From: Bradyrhizobium macuxiense
GTDB taxonomy: Bacteria; Pseudomonadota; Alphaproteobacteria; Rhizobiales; Xanthobacteraceae
DNA: 64,000 nt
NCBI RefSeq assembly: GCF_007993935.1
Contig: NZ_VITY01000004.1
Location: forward strand, 372,001 to 436,000
Direction of reading: 5' to 3'
The number at the start of each line of letters is the position of its first letter. Position 1 is the first letter of the stretch. The position numbers and the translations under genes were made by a program. Shown in pieces: positions 38,003 through 48,531 of this stretch. Below the pieces are notes generated by a model. That model searched no databases. It saw only the letters and a list, made by a program, of their open reading frames with translations, and had not been told where the DNA came from.

Positions 38003-38598
38003 CGGCCATTCCAGAAATGCTGTTGCCCAACAGATAAACCCATCGATCGCGGAATTATTGCCTAGAGCAATTCAGTCCGGTCCACGAGTCCGGGCTATTC
38101 CGGTGCGACCACTCGTATCACGAGGAATTCCGGTGTTTGGCGGGCCTTGCGGGTGAGCCTCGCGCCGGCGTGTCGGGCCTCGCTCGCTTGGCGGCAGCCC
38201 GGCGCGTGGCTGCCAGCGCCGCCTGCGCCCAGACGAGGAGCTCGCCGGGCTCGAGCAACGCACCGAAGGCCGCTCAAGGTCACCGAGATCAAGCCGAAGA
38301 CCTGATAACTCGATGGTCGGGACTTGATGATCAAGCTCGATGACCGGGACCTGACGATCGCCGGCGGTTGTGGCGAAACTGAACCCGCGCGACAGTCAGA
38401 CATCTTTCCGAAGTGTCGCGAAACGCAGTCGCCATGAATTGCCGCGGCGTCCGGCCCGGCAGCGTCACACGTTTGCAACGCTGCGCGTGATCGTTCGACC
38501 ATGAACATCCTTTAATTTGTATCTGCGCGACTTGTCGCGCCTGCTAGGCGGCCATCTTGTGACATTCAGTCGAGCCATCGCCGGCTCGGGGAGGGCCG
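38003..38598. other. Long non-coding stretch with a tandem 27-base repeat
   Basis: No convincing gene is found in these 596 bases. Two adjacent 27-base units (38309-38335 and 38336-38362) share CTCGATG..CGGGAC.TGA.GATC. Several frames remain open (for example minus strand 38095-38508), but they have shadow-like composition. The stretch may be a decayed gene or hold an untranslated RNA. I see no strong promoter or terminator. Confidence 0.5.
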
Positions 38599-39732
38599 AT
38601 GATCAGCCGCAGGGCGCTTTCCGGACTGCTCATGACGCTGGTCGGACCCTCATCGATCCCCGGCAACACGCTGGGGCTAGGTCATTGCCGGGGATCGTGC
38701 GCGAATGTCGACCTGCCGGCGCTCGGCTACGATACGTTCTGCCGGTCGTTCTTCGAAATCGCGGCGAAGGGAAAACTGCGCGCGATCGCAACCGGCCCGG
38801 ACATCCGACGGGAGATGCGCTCGCTGTTCCGGGCGCGGCGGCTCTATCGGCCTTCCCGCGATGACATAAGGATTCTCTGGCGCGACACGGCGGATGGATT
38901 CTCGGTCGCGAAAGTCGAGTTCGATCTGGAATGCGGCGTGCCGGTGCGCGGATGTCTCGGGATCCCCGACGGCGCGTTCAGGGGATTGATCCTGCTCGGT
39001 CATGGCATGGCGAGCACGCCGGAGCGATGCTTCGATGGTGCCGACAAGGACTACATGAACGCGCTCGGCAAGCAGCTTTGCCAGGACGGCTATGTCGTCT
39101 GGTGTCCCTACATCGTCCAGATCGGAAATCAGGAAAGCCAGAACAACATCGCCGCGATGCTGGCATCCCATGGCGTCTCCGCGCATAACGTGTCGTGCGC
39201 ATCGATCGACGCCGGCGAAACCGTCTGCCGGAAGCTGACCGGTACGTCCGGTCTGAATATCGGCGTCTACGGGGTGTCCTCGGGCGCGTTTCTTGCGCTG
39301 CATCTGGAAGCCGCGACTGGTCGCATGCGGCCGACCGTCGTCTCCGGATACATGCGTGACGAGAAGAAGTTTCTGATGTCGTCCACGATCAGCAAGAACC
39401 TCGGCATCGAACTTGCGGCCTACATTCATTTCGCCAACAGCCGCGCCAAATACACCGGCGCGGAGCTGGCATACCTGCTCTGTCCGTGCCCGCTGTTCGT
39501 CGAGATCGGCAGCAACGATGCTGCAAACGCGATCGAGCTCGGGCGGGACGAGAAGTTTGCGGAAATGCAGTCGGTCTACGCGGCCGCAGCCCATCCGCAA
39601 CTGATCGAGACGGACGTCTTCGACGGCGTGCACGAGGCCAGCGGCAAGCGTGCAAGGCCCTGGCTGTACGGCCATCTGGCGTCGCCTGTCTATCAAGAGA
39701 CATCTCGCTTGAAGAACGCCATCGCGTTGTGA
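38599..39732 (+). CDS. Exported alpha/beta hydrolase-like protein, function unknown
   Basis: The 377-residue protein starts MISRRALSGLLMTLVG, a possible Tat signal. The alpha/beta hydrolase core has RGLILLGHGMASTPERCF as oxyanion strand, NIGVYGVSSGAFLAL as nucleophile elbow (GxSxG) and a possible terminal His in DVFDGVHEASGK. It contains eleven or more Cys, unusual for this genome. GGGAGGGCCG precedes the start. Substrate and pathway are unknown. Confidence 0.75.
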   Translation: MISRRALSGLLMTLVGPSSIPGNTLGLGHCRGSCANVDLPALGYDTFCRSFFEIAAKGKLRAIATGPDIRREMRSLFRARRLYRPSRDDIRILWRDTADGFSVAKVEFDLECGVPVRGCLGIPDGAFRGLILLGHGMASTPERCFDGADKDYMNALGKQLCQDGYVVWCPYIVQIGNQESQNNIAAMLASHGVSAHNVSCASIDAGETVCRKLTGTSGLNIGVYGVSSGAFLALHLEAATGRMRPTVVSGYMRDEKKFLMSSTISKNLGIELAAYIHFANSRAKYTGAELAYLLCPCPLFVEIGSNDAANAIELGRDEKFAEMQSVYAAAAHPQLIETDVFDGVHEASGKRARPWLYGHLASPVYQETSRLKNAIAL

Positions 39733-39970
39733 GTGGCGGTCGCTATTCCCGCTGCAATACGTCGCCGAGCCTGCACTTGCGCGCATCACATTCATGGGAA
39801 CGGTCGGTGTCCGTGGCATGCAACGGGCCGATGACGTTACAGGATTGTCGGATTGGGCGCGTTATGATCTCCTGTAACGCACCTTGCCTATCCTTGGCCT
39901 TCACGGTCTGAGGGAACTCGACGTCATATCCGTCTCGTCAAGCTTGTTGATAGCCGAAGGGTTGGACCGC

Positions 39971-41206
39971 ATGAGTGGTACGGAACGAATGCTCGGTGGA
40001 TTGGCAGGGCTTCTCGTATCGGCAGCACTGGCGGCTATCGGGATTTCGGCGGCCCACGCCCAGGCAGGTCCGCCCGGGCCTCCTGCCGTCGGCGTGTTCG
40101 AGGCGGTGAAGCGGCCGGTCACCGAGACCAGTGAATTTCTGGGGCGCATCGAGGCTCCCAACCGTGTCAATGTGGTGGCGCGCGTCACCGCGTTCCTGGA
40201 CAAGCGGAACTTCGTCGAGGGCGCCGAGGTCAAGGCCGGTGACCTGTTGTATCAACTCGAGCGCGGCCCGTTCGAGGCCGACCTCGCATCGAAGAAGGCG
40301 CAGGTCGCCCAGTTGCAGGCGACGCTGGTCAACGCCAAGCTGACCACCGACCGCGCCAAGTCGCTGCTCGGCGGACCGGCCGGCCAGCAATCGAGCGTTG
40401 ACGCCGCGGTCGCCAACCAGCAGAGCCTCGAGGCACAGGTGCAGGCCGCGCAGGCGCAGGTCGACCTGTCCCAGATCAATCTCGACTACACCATGATCCA
40501 CTCGCCGATCGACGGCAGGATCGGACGCACCGCGGTCACCGAAGGTAACGTCGTGACGCCGAGTTCGGGAACCCTGACGACCATCGTCAGCCAGGACCCG
40601 ATGTATGTCACGTTCCCGGTGCCGCTGCGCGAGGCGCTCGATCTGCGCGAGCGTTATGCGACGCGCGGGGGCTTCAAGGCGGTCGTCATCCGCGTGCGCC
40701 TGCCGGACGGCCGGCTGTACGACAAGGTCGGCGAGTTGAACTTCGTCAACAACACGATTGCGCAAAACACCGACACCATCTCTTTGCGCGGCACCATTCC
40801 GAACCCGTCGACATACACGTCCGTCGCAGCCGGCGGTTCGGTCCGCGAGCTCACCGACAACGAGTTCGTCACCGTTCTGCTGGAAGGCGTGCAGCCGGTC
40901 GAGGTGCTGGCGATCCCGCGCTCGGCGGTGCTGTCGGACCAGCAGGGCGAATATGTCTACATCGTCGGCGCGGACAACAAGGCCGAGCAGAAGCGGATCC
41001 AGCTCGGACAATCGACGTCGACGATTGCGGCAGTGACGGGCGGCATCGCGCTTGGCGACAAGGTCATCGTCGAAGGATTGCAGAAGGTCAAGCCGGGCGA
41101 GGTGGTCGCGCCGGGGCCTGCCAGCGCGTTGATCCAGTCGAGCATGAAGGTCTCGGCGGATGGTGGCGCCGGCAGCGCGCCGAAATCGACGGGCAATAAC
41201 CCATGA
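39971..41206 (+). CDS. RND efflux periplasmic adaptor (membrane fusion protein)
   Basis: The 411-residue protein has a signal peptide ([17 protein letters not shown]). The barrel-sandwich half motif [41 protein letters not shown] is followed by a coiled-coil hairpin and by [36 protein letters not shown]. It bridges the inner-membrane pump to a TolC-type channel. Its stop overlaps the pump start as ATGA. No outer-membrane channel or local regulator gene is present. The start ATG at 39971 is chosen from the signal peptide. Confidence 0.93.
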   Translation: MSGTERMLGGLAGLLVSAALAAIGISAAHAQAGPPGPPAVGVFEAVKRPVTETSEFLGRIEAPNRVNVVARVTAFLDKRNFVEGAEVKAGDLLYQLERGPFEADLASKKAQVAQLQATLVNAKLTTDRAKSLLGGPAGQQSSVDAAVANQQSLEAQVQAAQAQVDLSQINLDYTMIHSPIDGRIGRTAVTEGNVVTPSSGTLTTIVSQDPMYVTFPVPLREALDLRERYATRGGFKAVVIRVRLPDGRLYDKVGELNFVNNTIAQNTDTISLRGTIPNPSTYTSVAAGGSVRELTDNEFVTVLLEGVQPVEVLAIPRSAVLSDQQGEYVYIVGADNKAEQKRIQLGQSTSTIAAVTGGIALGDKVIVEGLQKVKPGEVVAPGPASALIQSSMKVSADGGAGSAPKSTGNNP

Positions 41207-44200
41207 TTTCCGCTGTTTTTGTCGATCGTCCGCGGCTTGCCATCGTCATCGCGTTCGTGATCACGATCGCGGGCGGGCTGGCGCTGATGCAAATCCCGGT
41301 CGCTCAGTTCCCGGACATCGTGCCGCCGCAGGTCACGGTCTCGGCCGTGTTCCCCGGCGCTTCGGCCGAAGTCGTCGAATCGAGCGTCGCCCAGCCGCTG
41401 GAAGCGCAGGTCGTTGGCGTCGACAAGATGCTCTACATGAAGTCGACCAGCGGCAATGACGGCAGCTACACGCTGACGGTCTCGTTCGCACTCGGCACCG
41501 ATCCCGACATCAACACCGTCAACGTCAACAACCGTGTGCAGAGCGCGCTCGCGCAACTGCCGACCGAGGTGCAGGCGCAAGGCCTGACCGTGCAGAAGAA
41601 ATCCTCGGCCGTGCTGCAGTTCATCGTGCTGTACAGCAAGAGCAGCGAGCAGGACCCGCTGTTCATCACCAACTACGCCATCATCAACGTGCTGGACGCG
41701 ATCTCGCGCACGCCCGGCGTCGGGCAGGCGTCGCTGTTCGCCAAGCTGAACTATTCGATGCGAATCTGGTTCGACACCCAGCGCCTGACCAGCCTCAATC
41801 TGGCGCCGTCGGACGTGATCGCCGCGATCCGTGCCCAGAGCGTGCAGGCGCCGGTCGGCCGCATCGGCGCGCGTCCGATCAGCAACGATCAGCAGTTCCA
41901 GTTCAACGTGCAGACCCAGGGCCGCCTGACGACATCCAAGCAGTTCGGCGACATCGTGCTGCGGGCCAATCCGGACGGATCGGTGCTGCGGATCAGGGAT
42001 GTCGCCCGCGTCGAGATCGGCGCGCAGAACATGGATTCGGAGTCGCGGATCGACGGCAATCCCGGGGTGCCGATGGGCATCTATCTCGCGCCCGGCGCCA
42101 ATGCGGTGACCACGGCCAAGGCCGTGCAGGCGACGCTTGCGAAGCTGTCGGAGCGGTTTCCGCCGGGCCTGACCTACCTCGTGCAATACGACTCGACGAC
42201 CTTCGTCTCCGACACGATCAAGGAAGTGATCAAGACGCTCGGCGAGGCCTTCGTGCTCGTCGTGATCGTGGTGTTCCTGTTCCTCGGCAATCTGCGCGCC
42301 ACGTTGATTCCGGCGGTCGCGGTGCCGGTCAGCCTGATCGGCGCCTTCGCGGTGCTGCTGGCGCTCGGCTATTCCGCCAACACGGTCTCGCTGCTGGCAA
42401 TGGTGCTTGCGATCGGCATCGTGGTCGACGACGCCATCGTCGTGGTCGAGAATGTCGAACGCGTCATGGAGGAGGAGCCGGAGCTGTCGCCGGCCGACGC
42501 CACCAAGAAGGCGATGGCGCAGATCACGGCGCCGATCATCGCGATCTCGCTGGTGCTGCTCTCGGTGTTCGTGCCGATCGCATTCATCCCGGGCATCTCC
42601 GGCACCCTGTTCCGCCAGTTCGCGGTGACGATCAGCGCGGCGATGGTGATCTCGGCGCTGAACGCACTGACATTGTCGCCGGCGCTGTGCGCCGTGTTCC
42701 TGCGCCACGGCGGACCGCGCCGCGGCATCATGGGACGGGTGCTCGACAGCATCGACTGGGTGCGCGACCGCTATGCCGGCGTGGTGCAGCGGCTGGTTCG
42801 TCTTGCGGTGCTGTCGCTGGTCGCGGTGCTGGTGTTCGCCGGCGCGGTGTTCGGCGTGTCGAAGATCACGCCGACCGGCTTCCTGCCCGAGGAGGACCAG
42901 GGCGCCTTCTTCATCGCCGTGCAATTGCCTGACGGCGCCTCCGTGGCGCGCACCAGCGAGGTCACCAAGCAGGTCGAGGCGCTGTTGAAGAAGAACCCGG
43001 CGGTCGATCACGTGCTGTCGATCATCGGCTTCTCGTTGCTCGATGGTGCGAGCGAGCCGAATTCCGCCTTCATGGTGGCGCGCATGAAGGCATTCGCGGA
43101 CCGCAAGGCCGTCACCGAGTCCGTTCAGGCCGCGATCGGGCAGACCTTCGTCGGGGGATCGCAGATCCGCCAGGCCTCGGTGCTGCCGTTCAACCTGCCG
43201 CCGATCATCGGGCTGTCGACATCAGGCGGCTTCGAATATCAGCTCGAGGCGCTGGAAGGCCAGGACCCGGCTTCGCTCAGCAGCGTGATGGGCGGGCTGA
43301 TCGGCGCCGCCAACCGCAATCCGAACCTGACCCGCGTGTTCTCGACCTTCACCGCGACCAACCCATCGGTCTATCTCGACATCGATCGCGCCAAGGCACA
43401 GGCGCTCGGCCTCAACATGGCCGACGTCTTCACCGCGCTGCAGGCCACGCTCGGCGGCATCTATGTCAACAACTTCAACCTGTTTGGCCGCACCTGGCAG
43501 GTCAACGTGCAGGGCGATGCCGCCAATCGCCGCGACATTCCCGACATCTGGCAGATCTATGTGCGCAACACCGGCGGCGAGATGGTGCCGATCCGCTCGA
43601 TCGCAAGCTTGCGGATCGTCACCGGCCCACAGGTGATCACGCGCTACAACAATTATCGCTCGGTCACGGTGAACGGCAGCCCGGCGGCGGGCGTGTCGTC
43701 GGGCACCGCGATCGCGACGATGGCCGACCTCTCGAAAACGACGTTGCCTTCTGGCTATTCCTATGAGTGGACCGGCACCGCCTATCAGGAGCAGGCGGCC
43801 TCCGGCCAAACCGGCATCATCCTCGCGCTCGCGGTGCTGTTTGCCTATCTGTTCCTGGTGGCGCTGTATGAGAGCTGGACGATCCCGATTCCCGTGCTGC
43901 TGTCGGTCACGGTCGGCGTGTTCGGCTCCTATCTCGCGATCAAGCTCGCAGGGCTCAACCTCGATCTCTACGGCCAGATCGGCCTCGTTGTGCTGATCGC
44001 GCTCGCCGCCAAGAACGGCATCCTGATCGTCGAGTTCGCCAAGGAGCAGCGCGAGGCCGGCCGGCCGATCGCGGAAGCTGCGACGACGGGCGCGCAGATG
44101 CGTTTCCGCGCCGTGATGATGACCTCGATCGCGTTCATCCTCGGCCTGGTGCCGCTGGTGGTCGCAACCGGCGCCGCGGAAATCAGCCGCCGCGCGGTCG

Positions 44201-44349
44201 GCACCGCGGTGTTCGGCGGCATGCTCGCGGCGAGCTCGATCGGCATCTTCCTGGTGCCGATGCTCTTTGTCACCTTCCAGGGCTGGCGCGAGGGCGTGAA
44301 GAACCGCTTCGGCAGGCGGAGCAAGACGGAACAGCCGGCGTCGCATTAG
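41203..44349 (+). CDS. RND multidrug efflux pump permease (HAE1 family)
   Basis: The 1048-residue inner-membrane protein matches AcrB/MexF-type pumps. The N-terminus is [44 protein letters not shown]. The proton-relay segment is [21 protein letters not shown] (paired Asp in transmembrane segment 4). The second half has [21 protein letters not shown] and ends [13 protein letters not shown]. Two large periplasmic loops give drug specificity, which is not readable here. It is translationally coupled to the adaptor. Confidence 0.96.
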   Translation: MISAVFVDRPRLAIVIAFVITIAGGLALMQIPVAQFPDIVPPQVTVSAVFPGASAEVVESSVAQPLEAQVVGVDKMLYMKSTSGNDGSYTLTVSFALGTDPDINTVNVNNRVQSALAQLPTEVQAQGLTVQKKSSAVLQFIVLYSKSSEQDPLFITNYAIINVLDAISRTPGVGQASLFAKLNYSMRIWFDTQRLTSLNLAPSDVIAAIRAQSVQAPVGRIGARPISNDQQFQFNVQTQGRLTTSKQFGDIVLRANPDGSVLRIRDVARVEIGAQNMDSESRIDGNPGVPMGIYLAPGANAVTTAKAVQATLAKLSERFPPGLTYLVQYDSTTFVSDTIKEVIKTLGEAFVLVVIVVFLFLGNLRATLIPAVAVPVSLIGAFAVLLALGYSANTVSLLAMVLAIGIVVDDAIVVVENVERVMEEEPELSPADATKKAMAQITAPIIAISLVLLSVFVPIAFIPGISGTLFRQFAVTISAAMVISALNALTLSPALCAVFLRHGGPRRGIMGRVLDSIDWVRDRYAGVVQRLVRLAVLSLVAVLVFAGAVFGVSKITPTGFLPEEDQGAFFIAVQLPDGASVARTSEVTKQVEALLKKNPAVDHVLSIIGFSLLDGASEPNSAFMVARMKAFADRKAVTESVQAAIGQTFVGGSQIRQASVLPFNLPPIIGLSTSGGFEYQLEALEGQDPASLSSVMGGLIGAANRNPNLTRVFSTFTATNPSVYLDIDRAKAQALGLNMADVFTALQATLGGIYVNNFNLFGRTWQVNVQGDAANRRDIPDIWQIYVRNTGGEMVPIRSIASLRIVTGPQVITRYNNYRSVTVNGSPAAGVSSGTAIATMADLSKTTLPSGYSYEWTGTAYQEQAASGQTGIILALAVLFAYLFLVALYESWTIPIPVLLSVTVGVFGSYLAIKLAGLNLDLYGQIGLVVLIALAAKNGILIVEFAKEQREAGRPIAEAATTGAQMRFRAVMMTSIAFILGLVPLVVATGAAEISRRAVGTAVFGGMLAASSIGIFLVPMLFVTFQGWREGVKNRFGRRSKTEQPASH

Positions 44350-44428
44350 ATCCGGCCTAATCCCATCGCGCATTAGCGGAGCGCGTGAGGCGGGGCTATA
44401 CTGCCTGCCTCATCGATGGAGTTCCGGA

Positions 44429-44911
44429 TTGAGCGTTGCCTTCACCAAGGAAGAAAGTGCCGAGACTGCGTCCGAAACGCTGTTGCCGGACCGCCCCATC
44501 TCGCCGCATCCCAATCTGGTAACCGAAGCGGGACGCAAGGCGCTGGAGCGCCAGCTTCTGGAGGCGCGCGCCGCCTACGAGGCCGCGCAGCAGCTGGACG
44601 ACGTCAACGAACGGCGGCGGCAGTCGGCGGTTCCGCTGCGCGACGCACGTTATCTCACGGAACGACTCCGCACCGCGCAGATCGTGCCCGATCCTGCTTC
44701 GACGGAAGCCGTTGCCTTCGGCAGCACCGTGACCTTCAGCCGCGCCGACGGCCGCGTGCAGACCTACCGCATCGTCGGCGAGGACGAAGCTGATCCGAAA
44801 GCCGGCTCGATCTCCTTCGTGTCGCCGGTCGCGAGATCGCTGATGGGGAAGGCCCTGGGCGACGTCGTCGGGTCGGGTGAGCAGGAACTGGAGATCGTCG
44901 CGATCGCCTAG
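44429..44911 (+). CDS. GreA/GreB family transcription elongation factor-like protein
   Basis: The 160-residue protein has an N-terminal coiled-coil region (LVTEAGRKALERQLLEARAAYEAAQQLDDVNERRRQSAVPLRDARYLTERLRTAQIV) and a C-terminal FKBP-like domain (VAFGSTVTFSRADGRVQTYRIVGEDEADPKAGSISFVSPVARSLMGKALGDVV). Gre factors enter the RNA polymerase secondary channel and rescue arrested complexes. The first 25 residues lie before the usual GreA start. The start codon is TTG at 44429 with GGAG nine bases upstream. The housekeeping greA is presumably elsewhere. Confidence 0.88.
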   Translation: MSVAFTKEESAETASETLLPDRPISPHPNLVTEAGRKALERQLLEARAAYEAAQQLDDVNERRRQSAVPLRDARYLTERLRTAQIVPDPASTEAVAFGSTVTFSRADGRVQTYRIVGEDEADPKAGSISFVSPVARSLMGKALGDVVGSGEQELEIVAIA

Positions 44912-44928
44912 CGGACAGCGGCTCCCGA

Positions 44929-45567
44929 TCACGCTGTCGGCAGCGCAAGCCGCTCGATTGTCTGGATATGCCGCGCCAGAAGGCTGCAGGCCTGCTCGAT
45001 GTTGCGGGCGCGCAGCGCCTGCAGGATCACGCGATGATCCTGGCTCGGCCGCGGCCGCCAGCCGGCGTTGCGCGCCATCGCGAACACCAGGCGTGAATTC
45101 GCCAGCTGCAGGCCGTCGAGGCTGGCGAGCAGCCGCGGCATCGCACAGGGCGCCACCAGCGCGTGATGAAAGGCGCGGTTGGCCAATTCGAAGTCCTGCA
45201 CCGTCTCGGCATTGTCGCCTTCGACCAGCGCGACCTCGATCCGTGCCAGATGGGCCGACGTGAATTTGGGCGCCGCATTGCGCAACGCGACCACCTCGAG
45301 CGCGGCGCGCATCTCGGCGATCTCCTTCACCGACTTGGTGTCGAGCGGCGCGACCCGCACCCCGCGGCGCGGCACCGCAACGACGAGGTGCTGCGCCTCC
45401 AATTGCCTGAAGGCCTCGCGCACCGGGACGTGGCTGGAATGGAATTCGCGCGCGATGTGGTCCTGCCGCAGCGGAGCATCCGGCGCCAAGGTGCCGCTGA
45501 TGATGCGCTCGCCGATCGCCTCGGCAATGCGCCCCGCAGTCGTCGTGTTCTCGCCCTCGTCCATCAT
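44929..45567 (-). CDS. bioR: GntR family biotin-operon repressor BioR
   Basis: The 212-residue FadR-subfamily GntR regulator has an N-terminal winged helix (GRIAEAIGERIISGTLAPDAPLRQDHIAREFHSSHVPVREAFRQLEAQHLVVAVPRRGVRV) and an all-helical FCD domain (LARIEVALVEGDNAETVQDFELANRAFHHALVAPC). It is divergent from bioB, and the spacer holds TTATCTAT palindromes of the type bound by BioR in Agrobacterium, Brucella and relatives. One palindrome covers its own start codon. No ribosome binding site is visible, so the mRNA may be leaderless. The function is assigned mainly from this context. Confidence 0.87.
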   Translation of the reverse strand: MMDEGENTTTAGRIAEAIGERIISGTLAPDAPLRQDHIAREFHSSHVPVREAFRQLEAQHLVVAVPRRGVRVAPLDTKSVKEIAEMRAALEVVALRNAAPKFTSAHLARIEVALVEGDNAETVQDFELANRAFHHALVAPCAMPRLLASLDGLQLANSRLVFAMARNAGWRPRPSQDHRVILQALRARNIEQACSLLARHIQTIERLALPTA

Positions 45568-45578
45568 AGATTATCTAT
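45566..45578. promoter_or_regulatory. BioR operator over the bioR start codon
   Basis: The 13-base palindrome ATAGATTATCTAT overlaps the bioR start codon (45565-45567). It matches the BioR box core TTATCTAT. Binding here would block bioR transcription, giving autoregulation. Confidence 0.75.
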
Positions 45579-45634
45579 CATAAAAACGAGTGCGCTCTCG
45601 CAGCGCCTCGGTTAGCATCTTTCTAAGTCCAAGA

Positions 45635-45663
45635 TCATAGATAATATACCAGATTATCTATGA
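45635..45663. promoter_or_regulatory. BioR operator pair upstream of bioB
   Basis: Perfect 11-base arms TCATAGATAAT (45635-45645) and ATTATCTATGA (45653-45663) are separated by seven bases. The element ends 22 bases before the bioB start and would cover the core promoter. It fits the known BioR control of the biotin operon in Rhizobiales. Confidence 0.8.
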
Positions 45664-45685
45664 TTACAACAAGAAGGCAAGCCAG

Positions 45686-46681
45686 ATGGTTGATGTCGTA
45701 GAGATCGAACGGACCGAGAGCCGCGCCAGCGTAGCGCCCCACAAGCACTGGGAGCGTGCCGAGGCTGAGGCGCTCTATAATTTGCCGTTCGCGGACCTGA
45801 TGTTCCAGGCGCAGGGCGTTCACCGCGCCAACTTCAATCCGAACCACGTCGAAACCGCGAGCCTGCTCAGCATCAAGACCGGCGGCTGCCCGGAAGACTG
45901 CGGCTATTGCTCCCAGAGCGCGCAATACGACACTGGCCTGAAGGCCACCCGCCTGATGCCGCGCGACGAGGTGGTTGCGGTGGCGCAGCGCGCCAAGGAC
46001 GCCGGCGCCACCCGCTTCTGCATGGCCGCGGCCTGGCGCAGTCCCAAGGACCGCGATCTCGATCAGGTCTGCGACATGGTCAGCGCGGTGAAGGGGCTCG
46101 GCATGGAAACCTGCGTCACGCTCGGCATGCTGACGCCGGACCAGGCCGAACGCCTCTCCGAGGCCGGGCTCGATTTCTACAACCACAACGTCGATACCTC
46201 GCCGGAGTACTACGACAAGATCATCACCACCCGCACTTTGCAGGACCGCATCGATACGCTTGCGCATGTGCGCGATGCCGGCATCAAGGTCTGCTGCGGC
46301 GGCATCATCGGGATGGGCGAACAGGTCGACGACCGGCTCGGCATGCTGATGCTGCTCGCCAATCTCCCCAGCCATCCCGAAAGCGTGCCGATCAATCTGT
46401 GGAACGAGGTCAAGGGCGTGCCGGTCAACGACACCGCCGAGCGCCCCGATCCAATCGCGCTGGTGCGGCTGGTCGCAACCGCGCGGATCATGATGCCGAA
46501 CAGCGTGGTGCGGCTGTCGGCCGGACGGCAATACATGACCGATGAGCTGCAGGCGCTGTGCTTCCTGGCCGGTGCGAACTCGATCTTCATTGGCGACGTG
46601 CTGCTGACCACCAAGAACCCACAGCGCGACCGCGATGCCGATCTGCTGGATCGGCTCGGCATCAACTCCGCCCTCGCCTGA
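45686..46681 (+). CDS. bioB: Biotin synthase
   Basis: BioB inserts sulfur into dethiobiotin. The 331-residue radical SAM enzyme has the [4Fe-4S] motif CPEDCGYC (C68, C72, C75) and the further Cys and Arg of the sulfur-donor [2Fe-2S] site in [18 protein letters not shown] and [28 protein letters not shown] is the family block. Length is normal. It is the first gene of the bioBFDA operon behind the BioR operator. Confidence 0.97.
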   Translation: MVDVVEIERTESRASVAPHKHWERAEAEALYNLPFADLMFQAQGVHRANFNPNHVETASLLSIKTGGCPEDCGYCSQSAQYDTGLKATRLMPRDEVVAVAQRAKDAGATRFCMAAAWRSPKDRDLDQVCDMVSAVKGLGMETCVTLGMLTPDQAERLSEAGLDFYNHNVDTSPEYYDKIITTRTLQDRIDTLAHVRDAGIKVCCGGIIGMGEQVDDRLGMLMLLANLPSHPESVPINLWNEVKGVPVNDTAERPDPIALVRLVATARIMMPNSVVRLSAGRQYMTDELQALCFLAGANSIFIGDVLLTTKNPQRDRDADLLDRLGINSALA

Positions 46682-46747
46682 TCGCAATCTCCGGCACGCG
46701 CGCGGCATCATTCGCCGCGCGACCAACTGCAAATCTGAGAGTGAAGC

Positions 46748-47902
46748 ATGAGCGCAATTCATGCGGCCAACGCCGCTGATTACGCCGCGGCCTTGCACGC
46801 CCTGAGCAAGGACGATCGGCTGCGCGGCCTCAAGCCGCGCGCGGGCATCGATTTCGTCTCGAACGACTATCTGGCGCTCGCGAATGCGCCGCGCATCAAG
46901 CAGGCGGTTGCGGCCGCGCTCGCAGCCGGCACGCCGATCGGCGCCGGCGGCTCGCGGCTTCTGCGCGGCAATTGCGAGGAGCACGAACGGCTGGAGGCGG
47001 AGGCCGCCGCGTTCTTCCGCGCCGAGGCCGCATTGTTCTTCGGCGGCGGCTATGTCGCCAATTTCGCGGTGCTGACGACGCTGCCGCAGCGCGGCGACCT
47101 GCTCGTGCTCGATTCCCTGGTGCACGCCAGCATCCATGAAGGTGCGCGGGCCGGCCGGGCCGAATTTCGCTTCAGCGCGCACAATGATCCGCAATCGGTT
47201 GAGGACACCATTCGCGGCTGGCGCGCCGAGGGCGGAACGGGCCGGGTCTGGATCGTGGTCGAAAGCGTCTACAGCATGGACGGCGATCTCGCGCCGCTCG
47301 CCGCCCTCGTCGCCATCGCCGAGCGGCACGACGCGTTCCTGATGGTGGACGAGGCGCACGGCACCGGCGTCTATGGCGAGCAGGGACGCGGGCTGACGGC
47401 GCCCTATGAGGGCCGCGAGAACCTTGTGATCGTTCATACCTGCGGCAAGGCGCTGGGCGCCGCGGGCGCGCTGGTCACGGCCCCGACCGTGCTGCGCGAC
47501 TTCATGGTCAATCGCTGCCGGCCGTTCATCTTCGCCACCGCGCCGTCACCTCTTGTGGCCGTCGCCGTACGCGAGGCGCTGCTGATCCTGCAACAGGAGC
47601 CCGAGCGCCAACAGCGCCTGGCAAGCCTGGTCGCGTTTGCCCATCGCGAGCTAGATCGGCGCGGCTGGCAAAGTCCGTCACGCTCCCAGATCGTGCCCTA
47701 TATCGTCGGTGACAACGCGCGCGCGATGCGGCTTGCATCCGCGCTGCAGGCGCGCGGCTTCGACGTCAGAGGCATCAGGCCGCCGACCGTGCCGGTGGGC
47801 ACGGCCCGATTGCGGATTGCGCTGACCCTCAATGTCGACGAGGACGACGTGCGCGCGCTGCTCGACGCGCTCGTGGCGGAGACCAACGGATGGCCGCAAT
47901 GA
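46748..47902 (+). CDS. bioF: 8-amino-7-oxononanoate synthase
   Basis: BioF condenses pimeloyl-thioester with alanine using PLP. The 384-residue alpha-oxoamine synthase has [63 protein letters not shown] and the PLP Lys in [14 protein letters not shown]. It follows bioB by 66 bases. Its stop overlaps the bioD start as ATGA. Confidence 0.95.
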   Translation: MSAIHAANAADYAAALHALSKDDRLRGLKPRAGIDFVSNDYLALANAPRIKQAVAAALAAGTPIGAGGSRLLRGNCEEHERLEAEAAAFFRAEAALFFGGGYVANFAVLTTLPQRGDLLVLDSLVHASIHEGARAGRAEFRFSAHNDPQSVEDTIRGWRAEGGTGRVWIVVESVYSMDGDLAPLAALVAIAERHDAFLMVDEAHGTGVYGEQGRGLTAPYEGRENLVIVHTCGKALGAAGALVTAPTVLRDFMVNRCRPFIFATAPSPLVAVAVREALLILQQEPERQQRLASLVAFAHRELDRRGWQSPSRSQIVPYIVGDNARAMRLASALQARGFDVRGIRPPTVPVGTARLRIALTLNVDEDDVRALLDALVAETNGWPQ

Positions 47903-48531
47903 CCGGCCGGATCGTGGTGACCGGCACCGATACCGGGATCGGAAAGACGGTGTTCTCCGCGGGGCTCGTGAATCTTCTCGGCGCGCGCTACTGGAAACCG
48001 GTCCAGTCCGGCCTCGACGAGGAGACCGATGCGCAACTGGTGGCGCGGCTTGGCGGTCTTCCGGCCGATCGCATCGTGCCGGAACGCTACCGGCTTCGCA
48101 CGCCGGCGTCACCGCATCAATCCGCCGCGATCGACGGCGTGCGCATCGACCCCGCTGCGCTCGACGTGCCCGACATCTCGGATGGGCCACTGGTGATCGA
48201 GGGCGCCGGCGGGCTGATGGTTCCGCTGAACGACAACACGCTCTACATCGACATCTTCGAGCGATGGCGGCTTCCGGTCGTGCTCTGCGCCCGCACCGCG
48301 CTCGGCACCATCAATCATTCGCTGCTGTCGGTCGAGGCGCTGCGCGGGCGCCGGATCGAAATTCTCGGGATCGCATTCATCGGCGAGAGCAACCCGGAGA
48401 GCGAGCATGCTATCTGCGGTTTTGGACAGGTGCGGCGGTTGGGTCGATTGCCCCGGCTTTCACGGCTCACGGAGGACGCGCTGCGCATGGCGTTCGAGGC
48501 ATCGTTCCGGCGCGAAGATTTCAACGCATGA
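47899..48531 (+). CDS. bioD: Dethiobiotin synthetase
   Basis: BioD closes the ureido ring with ATP and CO2. The 210-residue protein starts [23 protein letters not shown], containing the P-loop, and has [13 protein letters not shown] and [14 protein letters not shown]. The start is placed at the ATGA overlap with bioF. An in-frame ATG nine bases earlier is also possible. The C-terminal third is less conserved. The stop overlaps bioA as ATGA. Confidence 0.95.
   Translation: MTGRIVVTGTDTGIGKTVFSAGLVNLLGARYWKPVQSGLDEETDAQLVARLGGLPADRIVPERYRLRTPASPHQSAAIDGVRIDPAALDVPDISDGPLVIEGAGGLMVPLNDNTLYIDIFERWRLPVVLCARTALGTINHSLLSVEALRGRRIEILGIAFIGESNPESEHAICGFGQVRRLGRLPRLSRLTEDALRMAFEASFRREDFNA

Noticed and set aside
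38095..38508. 137-codon minus-strand frame in the long spacer
   Set aside because: No ribosome binding site or domain; it crosses the tandem repeat and has shadow-like composition.
40957..43011. 684-codon frame opposite the RND pump
   Set aside because: Antisense shadow rich in His, Arg and Asp without domains.
45635..47437. 600-codon frame opposite bioB and bioF
   Set aside because: Shadow of two certain genes; it also crosses the operator region.
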